DNA from: Tilletiaria anomala UBC 951
Lineage: Eukaryota > Basidiomycota > Exobasidiomycetes > Georgefischeriales > Tilletiariaceae
Assembly: GCF_000711695.1 (NCBI RefSeq)
Contig: NW_013546853.1
Location: 1-24,149 of the forward strand
Reading direction: 5' to 3'
DNA: 24,149 nt
Shown here: positions 1 to 9,132 of the stretch, in pieces
How positions within the stretch are numbered: position 1 is the stretch's first letter
How the letters are laid out: every line of letters starts with the position of its first letter
Notes under the pieces: generated by a model
Databases searched by the model: none
The model's input: the letters and a program-made list of their open reading frames with translations, nothing else
Told to the model about the DNA's origin: nothing
Made by a program: the position numbers and the translations under genes

Positions 1-92
1 ACGAGGACGAGGATGAAGACGAGGACGAGGATGAAGACGAGGACGAGGATGAAGACGAGGACGAGGACGAGGATGAAGACGAGGACGAAGAT
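1..92 (+). repeat. 18-bp acidic coding minisatellite inside ULP1
   Basis: An 18-base unit coding Glu-Asp-Glu-Asp-Glu-Asp repeats three times, then after a 6-base partial unit once more, and tails off in a diverged copy. All 30 codons from 3 to 92 are Asp or Glu. The array runs off the left edge, so its total length is unknown. Unit changes are multiples of three, which keeps the frame. Confidence 0.95.
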
Positions 93-2136
93 GGGCAGAT
101 TCTCATTTCCGGCCTGGGTGTCCATACCCATGCTCCTGTTGAGCTCTCAAACGAGATGAACCAGCAGTATGATGTGGCCGATGGTGACCTTGAGGATGTT
201 GGCGAACCGGTCGACAGGGACCAGTTCGGGGTCGATTTTTCTCATGCGAGCGACGAAGACCACGAGTGTGATGGCGACGAGGACAAGGAAAACCAGTTTA
301 TGCGCACTCAAAATGATCAGCGTGAGCAAAGCTTACTTGTCAATGCTCAACCAGCACTCATCGATCTCACCGGAGAAGAAGACGATGAGGAGATTGAGAA
401 AGAGGCAGGGCAGAATGAGTGGGAAGAACAGGATGGAGAGTCCGTCGAGGACAGAGACGAGGTCATTTTGCAGCCGCCGAGAATATACCGATGCCCATCG
501 TCGGGTGCGTTGCGTGGTCCGCTGGCAGAAGCTCGCGCGGCAGAGCAGGACGCTCTCGGATCATTCCTGAAGAGACTGGAGCCATCCTCGTCAGCGCCAG
601 AATGTGAAACGCGTGCATCCGCAGTGGACGCCATAGCCGTCATTGGCGCTCAGGCTCTGTATGGCAGATCGCCTGGGCCAGCCAAACATCTATTGAAGGG
701 TGCGCTAAGAGCACATACCATAGGAAGAGGAGCGCCACGAAGAAAAAGAGATCCGATTGGGTATCTGGAGGTAAGGGCGAGCCCAAAATTGGTGGGGAGT
801 GATTTAGAGCTTAGTCAAATCCGCTTGCTTCCCACTTGCAGCACAAGCAGATGGTGAAAGCAACGCGAAGGAAGCAGCAATCTCGAGAAAGCATCATCAA
901 CATACTCAAAACGTTGCAGCCAGGCAATAAATGGCACGCTCGAGCATACGCTGAAATGGTCGATGGCCTACAATTGCAAGCCAAGGTGCAACGACTCACG
1001 GACAAAGCTCGTGGCGCAGCTGACGTGAAGGATGAATCGGTATGTATACGTGATGATAATGCTCGAAATCTCCTTCGTGTTCACGCTTTTGCCTTCACAG
1101 TACTACCAACGAAAAGTTGTCGAGCGTCACTTGCTCAGAGAGCGCGATGCACGCAGTAGCATCGGTCCCTCCAAGTGGAAGCAATCGGAGTATGAACGCT
1201 TGAAAAAAGAGCGCAAAGCCAGGGAGAGAGCGGTCCGCGGTGTTTTGGGACGCAAGCCTTTTCCTTCCAGCTTGACGGATGAGCAAGAAGCCACTGTCGA
1301 TAATGCTTTCTCCAAACGAGGTGTTGTGTCAACCATCACCGGGGCCGAAGTCAACCACTCGGATCTCGCCAAGCTCCGTCCGCGGCAGTGGCTCAACGAC
1401 GAATCCATTAATTTCCATGGGCTGCTAGTTCTGAACAGATCCAAGCAGGCATTCGAGGAACGTGAGAAGGCCCTCAAAGCTGGTAAGAAACCAGACGTAC
1501 AGTGGCGAGCATTTTGGGATATACACTTTTTCAATTCGTTCTTCTATGCCAAGCTGGAGAAGGCCGGCTACAGCGCTGTCAAGCGGTGGACTCGCAAAGT
1601 GAGCAAGCGTACTGGTACATCTCGTCGCAAGTTTCGCTAACAAAGAAATGTTCTCCTTTCAGGTTCACCTCTTCAGTAAAGACATTGTGTTGTTCCCAGT
1701 CAATTTGGGCAACGCGCACTGGGTGACCGGTGCCATCAACTTTCGACTGAAGCGGATCGAGTATTACGACTCGATGCACACATCGAACAGATCATTCTTT
1801 CTCGTCATGCGCGAGTATCTCGAGGAGGAGTCTTTGGATAAGAGAAAGACGGAGATGGACTGGACCGGGTGGCAAGATTACACACCTACCGATTTTCCTT
1901 ACCAGTCGAATGGCTATGACTGCGGCGTCTTTACCATCTCCACTATCGAGCAACTCAGTCGTCGGGACCCACTAATACCTATGCTGACACCCCTTTTGGA
2001 GGACAATCGCAATATAGCGAGAGATGGCGCAGCGGAGGACGACGAGGACTATGCCTGGAATTTTACCGAGCGAAACATGCCGTATCTACGCAGGCGCACG
2101 GTGTATGAAATCGTCAAGAAGCAGTTGCTTGAATAG
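3..2136 (+). CDS. ULP1: Ulp1-type SUMO protease (C48 family), 5' end cut by window edge
   Basis: A cysteine protease that matures SUMO and removes it from targets, usually at the nuclear envelope. Exons are 3-770, 842-1039, 1101-1598 and 1663-2136. All three introns are phase 0, and the exons give 645 codons plus a stop in the window. The frame is open to the left edge, so the true start lies outside. The N-terminal part is disordered: 30 pure Asp/Glu codons at 3-92, then a SUMO-interacting-type motif LIDLT followed by acidic residues (window codons 119-123), and a basic RRKR patch near the end of exon 1. The protease domain lies in exons 3-4. It has RQWLNDESINF, then the catalytic His in NAHW (1717-1719), Asp in YYDSM (1768-1770), the oxyanion Gln (1903-1905) and Cys in NGYDCGVF (1921-1923). 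The His-Asp spacing of 17 residues equals that of yeast Ulp1. Ulp1 rather than Ulp2 is favoured by the C-terminal compact domain, but a Ulp2-like role is not excluded given the acidic, SIM-bearing N terminus. Confidence 0.93.
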
Positions 2137-2559
2137 CCTAATTTAATCCAGCTTGCACCCTGCATGGCATCCCTCAATATCATTGACTTACACGAGATGT
2201 CCGTTGGAAGGTGTCCTGCCATTCGGGATAAGCGGTTAAGGCCTCCAAAACACAAGCTACAGGTACAGATGCGAGTTTTTGTGAAGGCTTGCGAATATAA
2301 CGAAATGGGAGGCAACAAAAACATAGATGCTCGCAAAACATACTTCTTACCATTTTTGAACATCGCGGCTTCAGCGGGTCTCTTCACTTTCCCTCGGTGT
2401 CGGCCAGCATGTGGCGTCGTCTTGATGATCAGTTTGTGCACGATGATTCCTTAGTCCGTTTGAGAGTATCCTCTGCCCTGTGCAAAGACTCGGTGGGAAG
2501 CACTCCTGAATGCGCACAGCGTACGTGCCTGCTTGAACTGCATCCGTAGGGTCAGACGC
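2137..2559. other. Gap between ULP1 and DPH4 (3' UTR, then promoter)
   Basis: These 423 bases lie between two genes on the same strand. They should hold the ULP1 terminator and the DPH4 promoter. I found no convincing coding exon, tRNA or repeat. Short open frames on both strands resemble no known family and have no splice-joined continuation. Confidence 0.5.
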
Positions 2560-3171
2560 ATGAAGGATGACCTGTCACTGTACAGCATTCTTGGCGTGAG
2601 GCAAGATGCGTCCCTCAAGGAGATACGGGCAAGTTACTTCGTCCAAGTGAGACAGGTGAGTCTCGCCCTCCCATTGGTACTCCCGTCCTCCCTTTGTACA
2701 CAATGAAAACGCCGACGCATTTGAAATATGCTTCCCCCTCTACAGCACCACCCTGACAAGCTCGCTGCTGTCCACGATGCTACAATCTCAACCACACGGG
2801 GCTCGTCCGAATCAGACGAGCGCATCCGGGTTTTGAATCATGCATACGAAGTCTTGAGTAACGTTCAACTCAGAGCTGCCTACGATGCATCGGTTCGTCA
2901 AGCTCGGGAAAACCAAGCCGCAGAAGCGACTACATCAAAGATCCGGATAGCCGGCGAAATCGATATCGAGCTTTTTGAAGTGCTGTTGCCTGAAGGACGT
3001 CCCATGGATCAACAAGAAGCCGCTGATGATCAAAGCGAGAGGTGTGATGCGTCGTTTAGTCATCCGTGCCGGTGCGGCGGCAACTTTGTCGTCTCATGGC
3101 AACAGCTCGAGAGCGGACTCGATACGATTGCCTGCCAAGGCTGTTCCGAGGCCATCAGGATCAAGTTTTAA
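2560..3171 (+). CDS. DPH4: DPH4/DNAJC24-like J-protein for diphthamide synthesis
   Basis: A J-domain co-factor that supports the iron-sulfur enzyme of the first step of diphthamide formation on elongation factor 2. It may also deliver iron or electrons through its zinc finger. Exons are 2560-2655 and 2746-3171 (phase 0 intron of 90 bases), giving 173 residues, close to yeast Dph4 (172). The J domain fills residues 1-80: helix I/II DLSLYSILGV and ASLKEIRASYF, the HPD motif (in HHPDK) immediately after the splice, then LNHAYEVLSN and LRAAYD. The C terminus carries the CSL-type (DPH-type) zinc finger: a CRC pair after HP and a CQGC pair about 27 residues later, which is what separates this protein from ordinary J-proteins. 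The start was chosen because MKDDLSLYSILGV matches the family N terminus. The gene is convergent with COA8, with 160 bases between stop codons. Confidence 0.92.
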
Positions 3172-3331
3172 CCCGTCGATGGCTTCAGGACTGTAACAAT
3201 TTCCCGCAATTTCGTCTGATGTCCGACTTGAAATGCGTTTCCAATGCCAGTGGTTTAGGCAACCATTAATCTGTACTACAAGCACGCCGTTGGTGGCTGT
3301 TTTTGAACTGCCTGGGGGTGATCCAGCATGC

Positions 3332-4411
3332 TCAGGACCCTCGTCCCATGGCCTTTTCCATGCGTCGGACGGCACTGGCCCACCATCTGAGACTCTCATA
3401 ACGCATCGCGGGGCCCAGTCCTTGGAACAAGCCTTTGACCAACGCCCTGTTGTAGGCCTTGTGTCGTGACGAGTTCGCACTGAGCCAAGCCGTGTAGAAA
3501 GGGGCCAATCCGTCTGATTTTAATTGTTGCTGCTTCTGCGTGACAGAGGCGATCACGAGGCTTGAAGAGCCTTTTGAAAGTGTCTGACTGATCGCATCAC
3601 CGCCTGAAGAGCTCTCAGCAGAGGATGGACTGGTCACAGTAGCTGAGGCTGTAAGAAGAGTAGGGTCGAGATGTTCGGCTCCGTGGGACCGGGAAGCGAC
3701 CGTTTCAGGCGCTTCAAGCTGGAATTGATACTCCTTGAGAGAGCATTGAAAGCGCAGATTATTATCGGTCCAAAATCGTTGGTGAAAAGCATCTTGCCTG
3801 ATCTTTCGCAATTTGTGCTCCAGCTCGGCCGTTTCGAGCCTCTCGAGGAGACGATGAAAGTACTGCGAATGAGGTCGACGTGTACCTATCCGAGACGCCG
3901 TTCCATTTGGGCCGGAGGTGAAGACCTGTGGCTTGGATAGGGAAGAAGTTGTCTTGCTAGCGAATGAGGAAAACTCTGACAGAGAATAAGGATGTGTTGC
4001 GAGCGGCCGGAATTGTGAGTCTTGGAGCCTTTGCCTTGCATCCACTGCGGCTGGGCGATCTATTGATGGCCCTGCACTTTCCTCCTCTTCGAAAGCCGAT
4101 CCATACTTGACCGGTCGGAGATTGCTGATTAGGTCAGGAGGGCCGACCATGTCTGCACCGGCTCGGGGTGCAAAACGCGCAACTCTTGAACGTGCCCGCA
4201 GGCTGGTTGGGTCGGGTCCCACACCCTCTGATGAGCTGTTCACAGAAGACCTCTGGCCTGTCTGCGCCTTTCCGGGATTGCTTTGGTCCAGCAAATGGGA
4301 CAGAGTGCTCAGCTGCCGAGCAAATTCGCAAGCGCAGACCTGGAGTGTGGCTCGCGGTCGTTGGCCACTAGGCACCAAGCTCTGCCGCGCAAGCGCCGAA
4401 CACGCACTCAT
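3332..4411 (-). CDS. COA8: COA8/APOPT1-like cytochrome c oxidase assembly factor, mitochondrial
   Basis: A mitochondrial matrix protein of the APOPT1/COA8 family, which protects and promotes cytochrome c oxidase assembly. It is a single exon of 359 residues starting at a true ATG with A at -3. The N terminus (about 1-40) is rich in Arg, Ser and Leu and lacks acidic residues until about residue 29, as expected for a presequence. Three family blocks are readable: DMVGPPDLISNLRPVKY (87-103), corresponding to the GPPD-SNLRP signature; HKLRKIRQDAFHQRFWTDNN (199-218), corresponding to the LRK-RQE-QFW block; and APFYTAWLSANSSRHKAYNR (303-322), corresponding to the FYKEFL-YNR block. Human COA8 is about 200 residues. 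Here about 95 Ser/Pro-rich residues separate blocks 1 and 2, and about 70 separate blocks 2 and 3. The gene is divergent from the LYRM2-like gene. Confidence 0.87.
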   Translation of the reverse strand: MSACSALARQSLVPSGQRPRATLQVCACEFARQLSTLSHLLDQSNPGKAQTGQRSSVNSSSEGVGPDPTSLRARSRVARFAPRAGADMVGPPDLISNLRPVKYGSAFEEEESAGPSIDRPAAVDARQRLQDSQFRPLATHPYSLSEFSSFASKTTSSLSKPQVFTSGPNGTASRIGTRRPHSQYFHRLLERLETAELEHKLRKIRQDAFHQRFWTDNNLRFQCSLKEYQFQLEAPETVASRSHGAEHLDPTLLTASATVTSPSSAESSSGGDAISQTLSKGSSSLVIASVTQKQQQLKSDGLAPFYTAWLSANSSRHKAYNRALVKGLFQGLGPAMRYESLRWWASAVRRMEKAMGRGS

Positions 4412-4777
4412 CGTAAGCCGTCGTTGGTGAACTCAAGTGCTGCTCAATTGACGTTTCGAGTAGAATCAAGAAGTTGGCCGAAGGGGCTGAAAGCTGGGGT
4501 GTGTATGATGCACAAAATCTAAAGACAGAACCTGAAAGCAATCGACGAGTGAAATTAAGGGTTGACCTTTTGACGAATGACATTGCGTGTTCGTGACAAC
4601 TTCGTCTCCACAATGCCTCACAACCTTACTCTTTTGACAACCATCGCAAGTGACGACATGCCTAATCGTCTTGAGATGCTACGCAGGGCTGCTCAAAGTT
4701 ACAGGTTTCACATGCACAACAGTCAAGAGCCCTGCAGGACGGGGCATTCTTCTACAAGACTCGGTGGAAAGTAGGCT
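4412..4777. promoter_or_regulatory. Shared promoter zone between COA8 and LYRM2-like gene
   Basis: These 366 bases separate two start codons that point away from each other. No clear TATA box was seen. The zone holds an upstream ORF of 65 codons on the + strand (4577-4774, five Met codons in one frame). Its stop lies three bases before the LYRM2 ATG. Confidence 0.55.
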
Positions 4778-5314
4778 ATGGCCGGCAGGATTAAGCGCTT
4801 CGCGGGGTCGGGCGACGCGAAGCTCACGTTGGAGCACTTCCTCCTTCGCGCGCAAGGTATTTCACTGTACAGACGTTTCATTCGGGCAACAAGAGGTGCG
4901 TGTGTGTTGCGGATCTGAAGGTGTCCGTTTCATGTACCTCCATGCTCGAACGCATGCGTATGCTCATATCCGGTATCTGCTCATGAACCAGACATCCACA
5001 ACCCTGATGCTCGGTTAGAGACCATCGCCTGGATTCGCAGCGATTTTGACCGGACGAAGTTGGAAACAGACTTAGTAAGCTTGCACGGCTTCTGCGCAAA
5101 ACCACGCCTGTCCTGATCCAACTCCATTGCCTTCGGTAAAAACGCGCCGCAGGAACGAATCAAAGACTTCCTCATTTTAGGGCAGCGGCAGCTTAAGCAA
5201 CTTCAGGCTCCTTGGCAGCTGACAAGTGCTGGCCGCGGTGGCAGCGGCGGCGATTATGTAAAACTCAGAGGGAGGCGAAAAGTTGAAGGGATCAATGACA
5301 ATGCAAATGCATAA
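4778..5314 (+). CDS. LYRM2: LYRM2-like LYR-motif mitochondrial protein
   Basis: A small LYR protein. The family binds acyl carrier protein and acts in assembly of respiratory complexes and iron-sulfur transfer, and LYRM2 itself has been linked to complex I. Exons are 4778-4895, 4992-5074 and 5153-5314 (introns of 96 and 78 bases), giving 120 residues. Readable features are LTLEHFLLRAQGISLYRRFI with the LYR triplet at about residues 29-31, then ARLETIAWIRSDFDRTK and RIKDFLILGQRQLKQLQ, matching the LYRM2 helix pattern of basic and hydrophobic positions. A Gly/Arg-rich tail of about 30 residues extends past the human protein (88 residues). No single exon shows the domain, which appears only after joining. 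The start MAGRIKRF is the nearest ATG in frame upstream of the conserved LTL helix and is rich in basic residues. The gene is convergent with NDUFS3. Confidence 0.85.
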
Positions 5315-5668
5315 CTCAACGCCGCTGAAGAAGGTCTCGTTGGAAGGATCTAATGGTTTGCTACCTCCGTGTGCCAAAATCGAACCTCGAACCCGACACC
5401 GAAAGAAGCAAGTTCACATGTCTCGATGCAGTTTGCTTACTGACGGGACCACAGCAAGGTGGATTCTGTTGAATCACATCTATTCTTCCGCCAAAAGCCT
5501 TACAACTTATCGCCCTTCTCGGGCTTTGGGGGAGTAAGGGTGTACTCCTTCGGTTTGTAGGACTGTCCCTCGCCCACTTGCTCCCATGGCGAGCTGCGAG
5601 TTTAAACAAGCGGATCGAATCAGTACACTGGCCGCAGCGGACATGCCTCGAGCTTGATCTTCTCTGAC
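5315..5668. other. Convergent gap between LYRM2-like gene and NDUFS3
   Basis: These 354 bases between two facing stop codons should contain both 3' UTRs. On the minus strand near 5376-5400 there is a stretch resembling a pol III B box, but it lacks a matching A box or foldable stems. I see no gene here. Confidence 0.5.
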
Positions 5669-6693
5669 TCACTTGGCCTCAAAGTTGCGGAATGCCTGGG
5701 TGAGTTGTAGAGGCTCGCTGACCACCCGCTTCTTCTCTTCGTCGTATCGGACTTCCGAGTATCCAGTCAAGGGGAAGTCTTTTCGAAGCGGATGTCCCTC
5801 AAAGCCTAAAAGGACGGGAAGAGCATAGATAGGCTAAGTGACCCAACCTCGCATGCCCAATTCATCTGTGCACGTACCATAGTCAGTAAGGATTCTCCTG
5901 AGGTCCGGGTGTCCGAGGAAGAAGACGCCGAAGAGGTCATAAACTTCGCGCTCATACCAGTCAGCTGCTCTGTAGACAGCTGTGGCGCTAGGCACTGGCG
6001 TGACCTCATCCGCATATGTCTTGACCCTGATTCTGGCATTGTACTTGATGCTTAGCAAGTGGTAGACGATTTCGAAACGCTGCGATCGCGTTGGAAAGTC
6101 CACGCCTGAGACGTCGACCAGCGATCTAAATTGGCACTGCGTGTGGTCTCGCAGGAACGTGAGCGTGGGAACGACAGAAGAAGGAGCCACATAGAGAGTG
6201 AGCTCGTCCTTGACGACTGAGAACTGCTGGATGTGCTTTGGAAGGCCTGTCAAATGCAGAGCCGAAGAAAACGTGCATTAGGCCGCATGTCGTCGCAGAG
6301 CTTCGCATGCATGATAAAGCACTTACATGAAACAATGTAGCTGCCGTAATCGGTGAGCGGCAGTCGCACAGCCGCGTACTTCTCGGCCTCGTTCACGCCA
6401 GCTGATTCTGGGAAAGGAGACACTGGGTTGACTGAGAGTGTGACGATCGCAAAGCACAGGAAACAAGGTCATCGTCAGCGGACATTCTACTTTCGTTCAG
6501 ATTACAAGAAATCCAAGCTCTCCGGAAGTGGTCCTATCAGCCCATGCTACTCACCTCGGTCACCACCGGCTGGCAGAGGGCGTCTGACGATGCTGCTGGT
6601 TGCGAGATTCCTTCGAGCGCCAGCCGCGGCCGAGGTCACCGCAGACGAGCGCGGCAACGCTCTCGCCAAGATAGACCTTGCTGCTCCGGACAT
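5669..6693 (-). CDS. NDUFS3: NADH:ubiquinone oxidoreductase 30 kDa subunit (NDUFS3/NuoC)
   Basis: A core subunit of the peripheral arm of respiratory complex I, placed next to the quinone-site module in the mitochondrial matrix. Exons on the minus strand are 6555-6693, 6327-6431, 5878-6246 and 5669-5805 (introns of 123, 80 and 72 bases), giving 249 residues. The N terminus (about 1-45) is rich in Arg, Ala and Ser without acids, which is a matrix presequence ending near [12 protein letters not shown]. Family blocks then follow: [16 protein letters not shown] across the second splice, [29 protein letters not shown], and the NuoC signature region [20 protein letters not shown], then [20 protein letters not shown] across the last splice. 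The length matches human NDUFS3 (264 precursor). The ATG has A at -3. The start faces the SPF27 gene across a 354-base divergent gap. Confidence 0.95.
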
Positions 6694-7047
6694 GTTGGCT
6701 TGCAACCCCCGATCAATTTGGTGACGTTGGATGACTTTGTGTCTTAAGCGAGTATGCGGAGCTTCTGCTTGGAAGACATTGAAGTGTGCTCACTGATCGT
6801 CCTCGAGCACTCGCATCATAGCAATGAGAGCAGGCAAAGGTTGGCGTAGGCACGCGCTGGGGCAACCTGGGGCGGGATTTACAAGGCAAATGCACCTTTG
6901 AGGCTTTTGCCCAGCATGTTCCAGCTCGCGTAAGAAGCTCACGTTGGCCAGACTACAACTACCTTTGACCACCGACGTATATCAGCATGACCCGTCTTCC
7001 ATTAGCTTTGTCGAAATATTGATCACAGGGACCATTACTAGCGCAAC
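6694..7047. promoter_or_regulatory. Shared promoter zone between NDUFS3 and SPF27
   Basis: 354 bases lie between two outward-facing start codons. Both genes should be driven from here. I saw no obvious TATA box, no tRNA and no coding exon on either strand. Confidence 0.55.
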
Positions 7048-7907
7048 ATGTCTTCAGCACTAGTACTTGCAAATGGCGGCAGCAGCAACGAGGCTGGCCC
7101 TAGCCGCCCCAGCCTGCAACGGCAGTCGACCCCTCCCTATCGCTCATCACTTCTTCCCTTCACCGACGCGCTGCCGTATTACGACCAAGATCTGGAGCAA
7201 GATGCTTCATTAAGAGCGCGGATAGACCGAGAGATACGCAGGGAAATGGAAGGTACGGATCTGGCTACCAATAAGACTATTGAAGACCGGATAGGACCCG
7301 CCTTTGACTTCTCTGAAAACGTAAGCAGACTGCGGTATGGGTCTTTGACTACATACGTATTGAACCTGCCTTCCTTTCCCTTTATTAGCTCTCAAAGTTA
7401 GTAGAACAGGAGATGGAACGAGTCTTGCGGAGAGAACCGCCTGCGGCAGGAGGCCTCGATATGTCGCGCTACACGCTGCCATCACCTCCCGAAGGGGAAG
7501 AAGACTCTGAACTCGCATGGGACGGCGCATTACGCAACTCTTCAACTCAATTAGCGCTGCAAGAGTTTCGCATGAGCAACATCGAGCTGCTCAAGGCATA
7601 TGGAGCAAATGCTTGGCGCTTGCACAACTTTCAGCAGGAAGCCATGTTGCGTTCCATCGACTCCTTCAACGACGCTGCGCGCGCACGAACCACAGGCATC
7701 AATCGGAAGCGCAAAGAGTTGCAGACACGAGCAGGTGGAGAAAAACTCAATAGCCTGCAGAATAAATGGGCGGAACTCATCAGCAGCAACTTGCAAGTAG
7801 AGGTCGCAAACATCACATCGGCTCACGAGGTCGAGGTGCTCCGGCTAAAGCGCCAGAAGCTGGAGAAGGAGCTGGAGGCGCTGGATCGCGAGGAACTGAA
7901 AGGCTAA
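7048..7907 (+). CDS. BCAS2: Pre-mRNA splicing factor SPF27/BCAS2 (Prp19 complex)
   Basis: A core subunit of the Prp19/NTC complex that activates the spliceosome. It contacts the Prp19 coiled coil and Cef1/CDC5L (fission yeast Cwf7). Exons are 7048-7320 and 7389-7907 (phase 0 intron of 68 bases), giving 263 residues against 225 in human BCAS2. Family features in order: DALPYYDQDLEQDASLRARI (about 31-50, the family's LPYID region), an acidic-basic helix across the splice, LDMSRYTLPSP (about 108-118, matching the LEMDRYELPAP block), then ALQEFRMSNIELLKAYGANA, which matches the QLEHQ-RIENLELM-GCNAW block. A long C-terminal coiled coil from about 165 onward ends in a Lys/Glu heptad run. The start has A at -3. 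Confidence 0.94.
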
Positions 7908-8617
7908 TCCATGATATTTCTTGCGTGCGTCTCTTTTCTTTGCTATGCTGACCCAGAATCTGCTCAGTATGAACTTGGACGGCCATTGAATTACCCGAAC
8001 TTCCAGGACACGCTTCCCTTCATTGGGTTCGTGGAGACGGCTAGCTACTTGCACTTTATGCTATGGCTATGCCAGTCCCTGGGCTGCCCTTCCTCTTTAG
8101 AGACAAGGGCAGAACACGTTCGCAGATCAATCCAAATTGCAGCCTTTGAGTATATTCCTTCCGCTCTTTACGGATGTGGATATAATTAGGCTTGCGCACA
8201 TCTCGTCCACACAGAGTGCATTCCTCGTATAGCCCCGTAATAAAAAGGCGCGTCCTTCGTTTAATTGCTTTCGTATGTTCAACTGAATGTCAAGCGACGT
8301 CCCCAAAACATGCAGTGTCGCACACAGTGGTTTGGAAGAGGTGCTGACTACGCCTTCTACTTTGACCTCATGGCCCAAGCGTGGTGCACGCTGAAATTAA
8401 ATGTCTCATTGCCTGGGAGTCACAGGCTGGACGCTGGCATGGTCGATGTCGGAGTAATATAAGTGACTCTGTGCTACAAGCTTAGATCATCCTGGTATAC
8501 CTGATTGCCGTGACTGCACCGTACGGACGACTACAAGCTAAGTGTGAGGCTGAGCGTATCACTGCAGACGATTCGCATACCCCGACCCTTGTTTCCTTTC
8601 TGTCCCCTTGCCTGCCA
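7908..8617. other. Convergent gap between SPF27 and SPC1
   Basis: 710 bases lie between two facing stop codons, the second-largest gap in the window. An AATAAA at 8239-8244 on the + strand could serve SPF27 polyadenylation, about 330 bases past its stop. Open frames of up to 92 codons exist on both strands, but I recognise none and could not join any to a conserved exon. Confidence 0.45.
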
Positions 8618-9132
8618 TCATTGTGTCTTCTTTTCGTTTCCTTTCGGACCATCAGATAGCCACATGGTATCGTGGCGATTGTACATGGGCCATGGTGGGA
8701 TGCAGATCTGCAGCCGAGGTCACTGTCAGAGGTGCTCTTGAAGGGAACGTGCAACACGCAGCTCACAATCATCGTAACAACAAAGAAGAACGTGTAGATA
8801 TAGAGAGTGAGCGCTAATGATTGGAGCAACCAGCCGACGATGAAGGCTGCTACCTGTTGTCGGACGCGTGACAGAGATCCAATCATATATTCAGCACACA
8901 CCGGGAAGGTGGGAGCCTTCCCCTGGGCGCCCTCACCGCTGCAAAAACGAGCGACTCTTGCTGTATCCGGTCACTGAGTCTCTGCCCCCGAAAGTCCTGT
9001 CATGATGGGAGAATAACATGACGTCGGTCAGTTGTCAGCACTCTCCGAACCCAAGGCCTTCATCTTCAACAGAGGGCAGGTCCAGCGGCCACCCACAATC
9101 TTGCCCTCCAACCGCTTGGAAATTGCATCCAT
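8618..9132 (-). CDS. SPC1: Signal peptidase complex subunit 1 (SPC1/SPCS1, 12 kDa)
   Basis: A small ER membrane subunit of the signal peptidase complex that shapes substrate choice. Four minus-strand exons, 9097-9132, 8937-8996, 8767-8853 and 8618-8707, are joined by three phase 0 introns (100, 83 and 59 bases). They give 90 residues, close to yeast Spc1 (94). Joined features: MDAISKRLEGKIDFRGQRLS (1-20), carrying the family's IDF-GQ-L motif; a first membrane helix from about 28 to 46 (AAVAAFIVGWLLQSLAL); a second from about 49 to 64 (YIYTFFFVVTMIICIP); and PPWPMYNRH (64-72), the family's cytosolic signature right after the second helix. A short polar tail ends in KKTQ. Each join was chosen because it restores frame, uses GT-AG and continues family sequence. 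The ATG has A at -3. The gene is divergent from the ECD gene. Confidence 0.88.

Noticed and set aside
347-643. Minus-strand Ser-rich frame opposite ULP1 exon 1
   Set aside because: It is the antisense shadow of Asp/Glu codons, which read as Ser/Leu-rich on the other strand.
5376-5460. Possible tRNA on the minus strand with a GGTTCGAGGTTCGA stretch like a pol III B box
   Set aside because: No A box at the right distance, and neither T-arm nor acceptor stem pairs can be drawn.
7925-7956. Intron-like GTGCGT ... CTGACCCAG just after the SPF27 stop codon
   Set aside because: At 32 bases it is far shorter than the 57-123 bases of all other introns here, and joining it yields no recognisable protein.
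8881-8901. SPC1 reading starting at the upstream in-frame Met of exon 3 (MCAEYMIGS...)
   Set aside because: This run lies inside the intron between exons 2 and 3. The exon 1-2 sequence with the IDF-GQ motif gives a much better family match.
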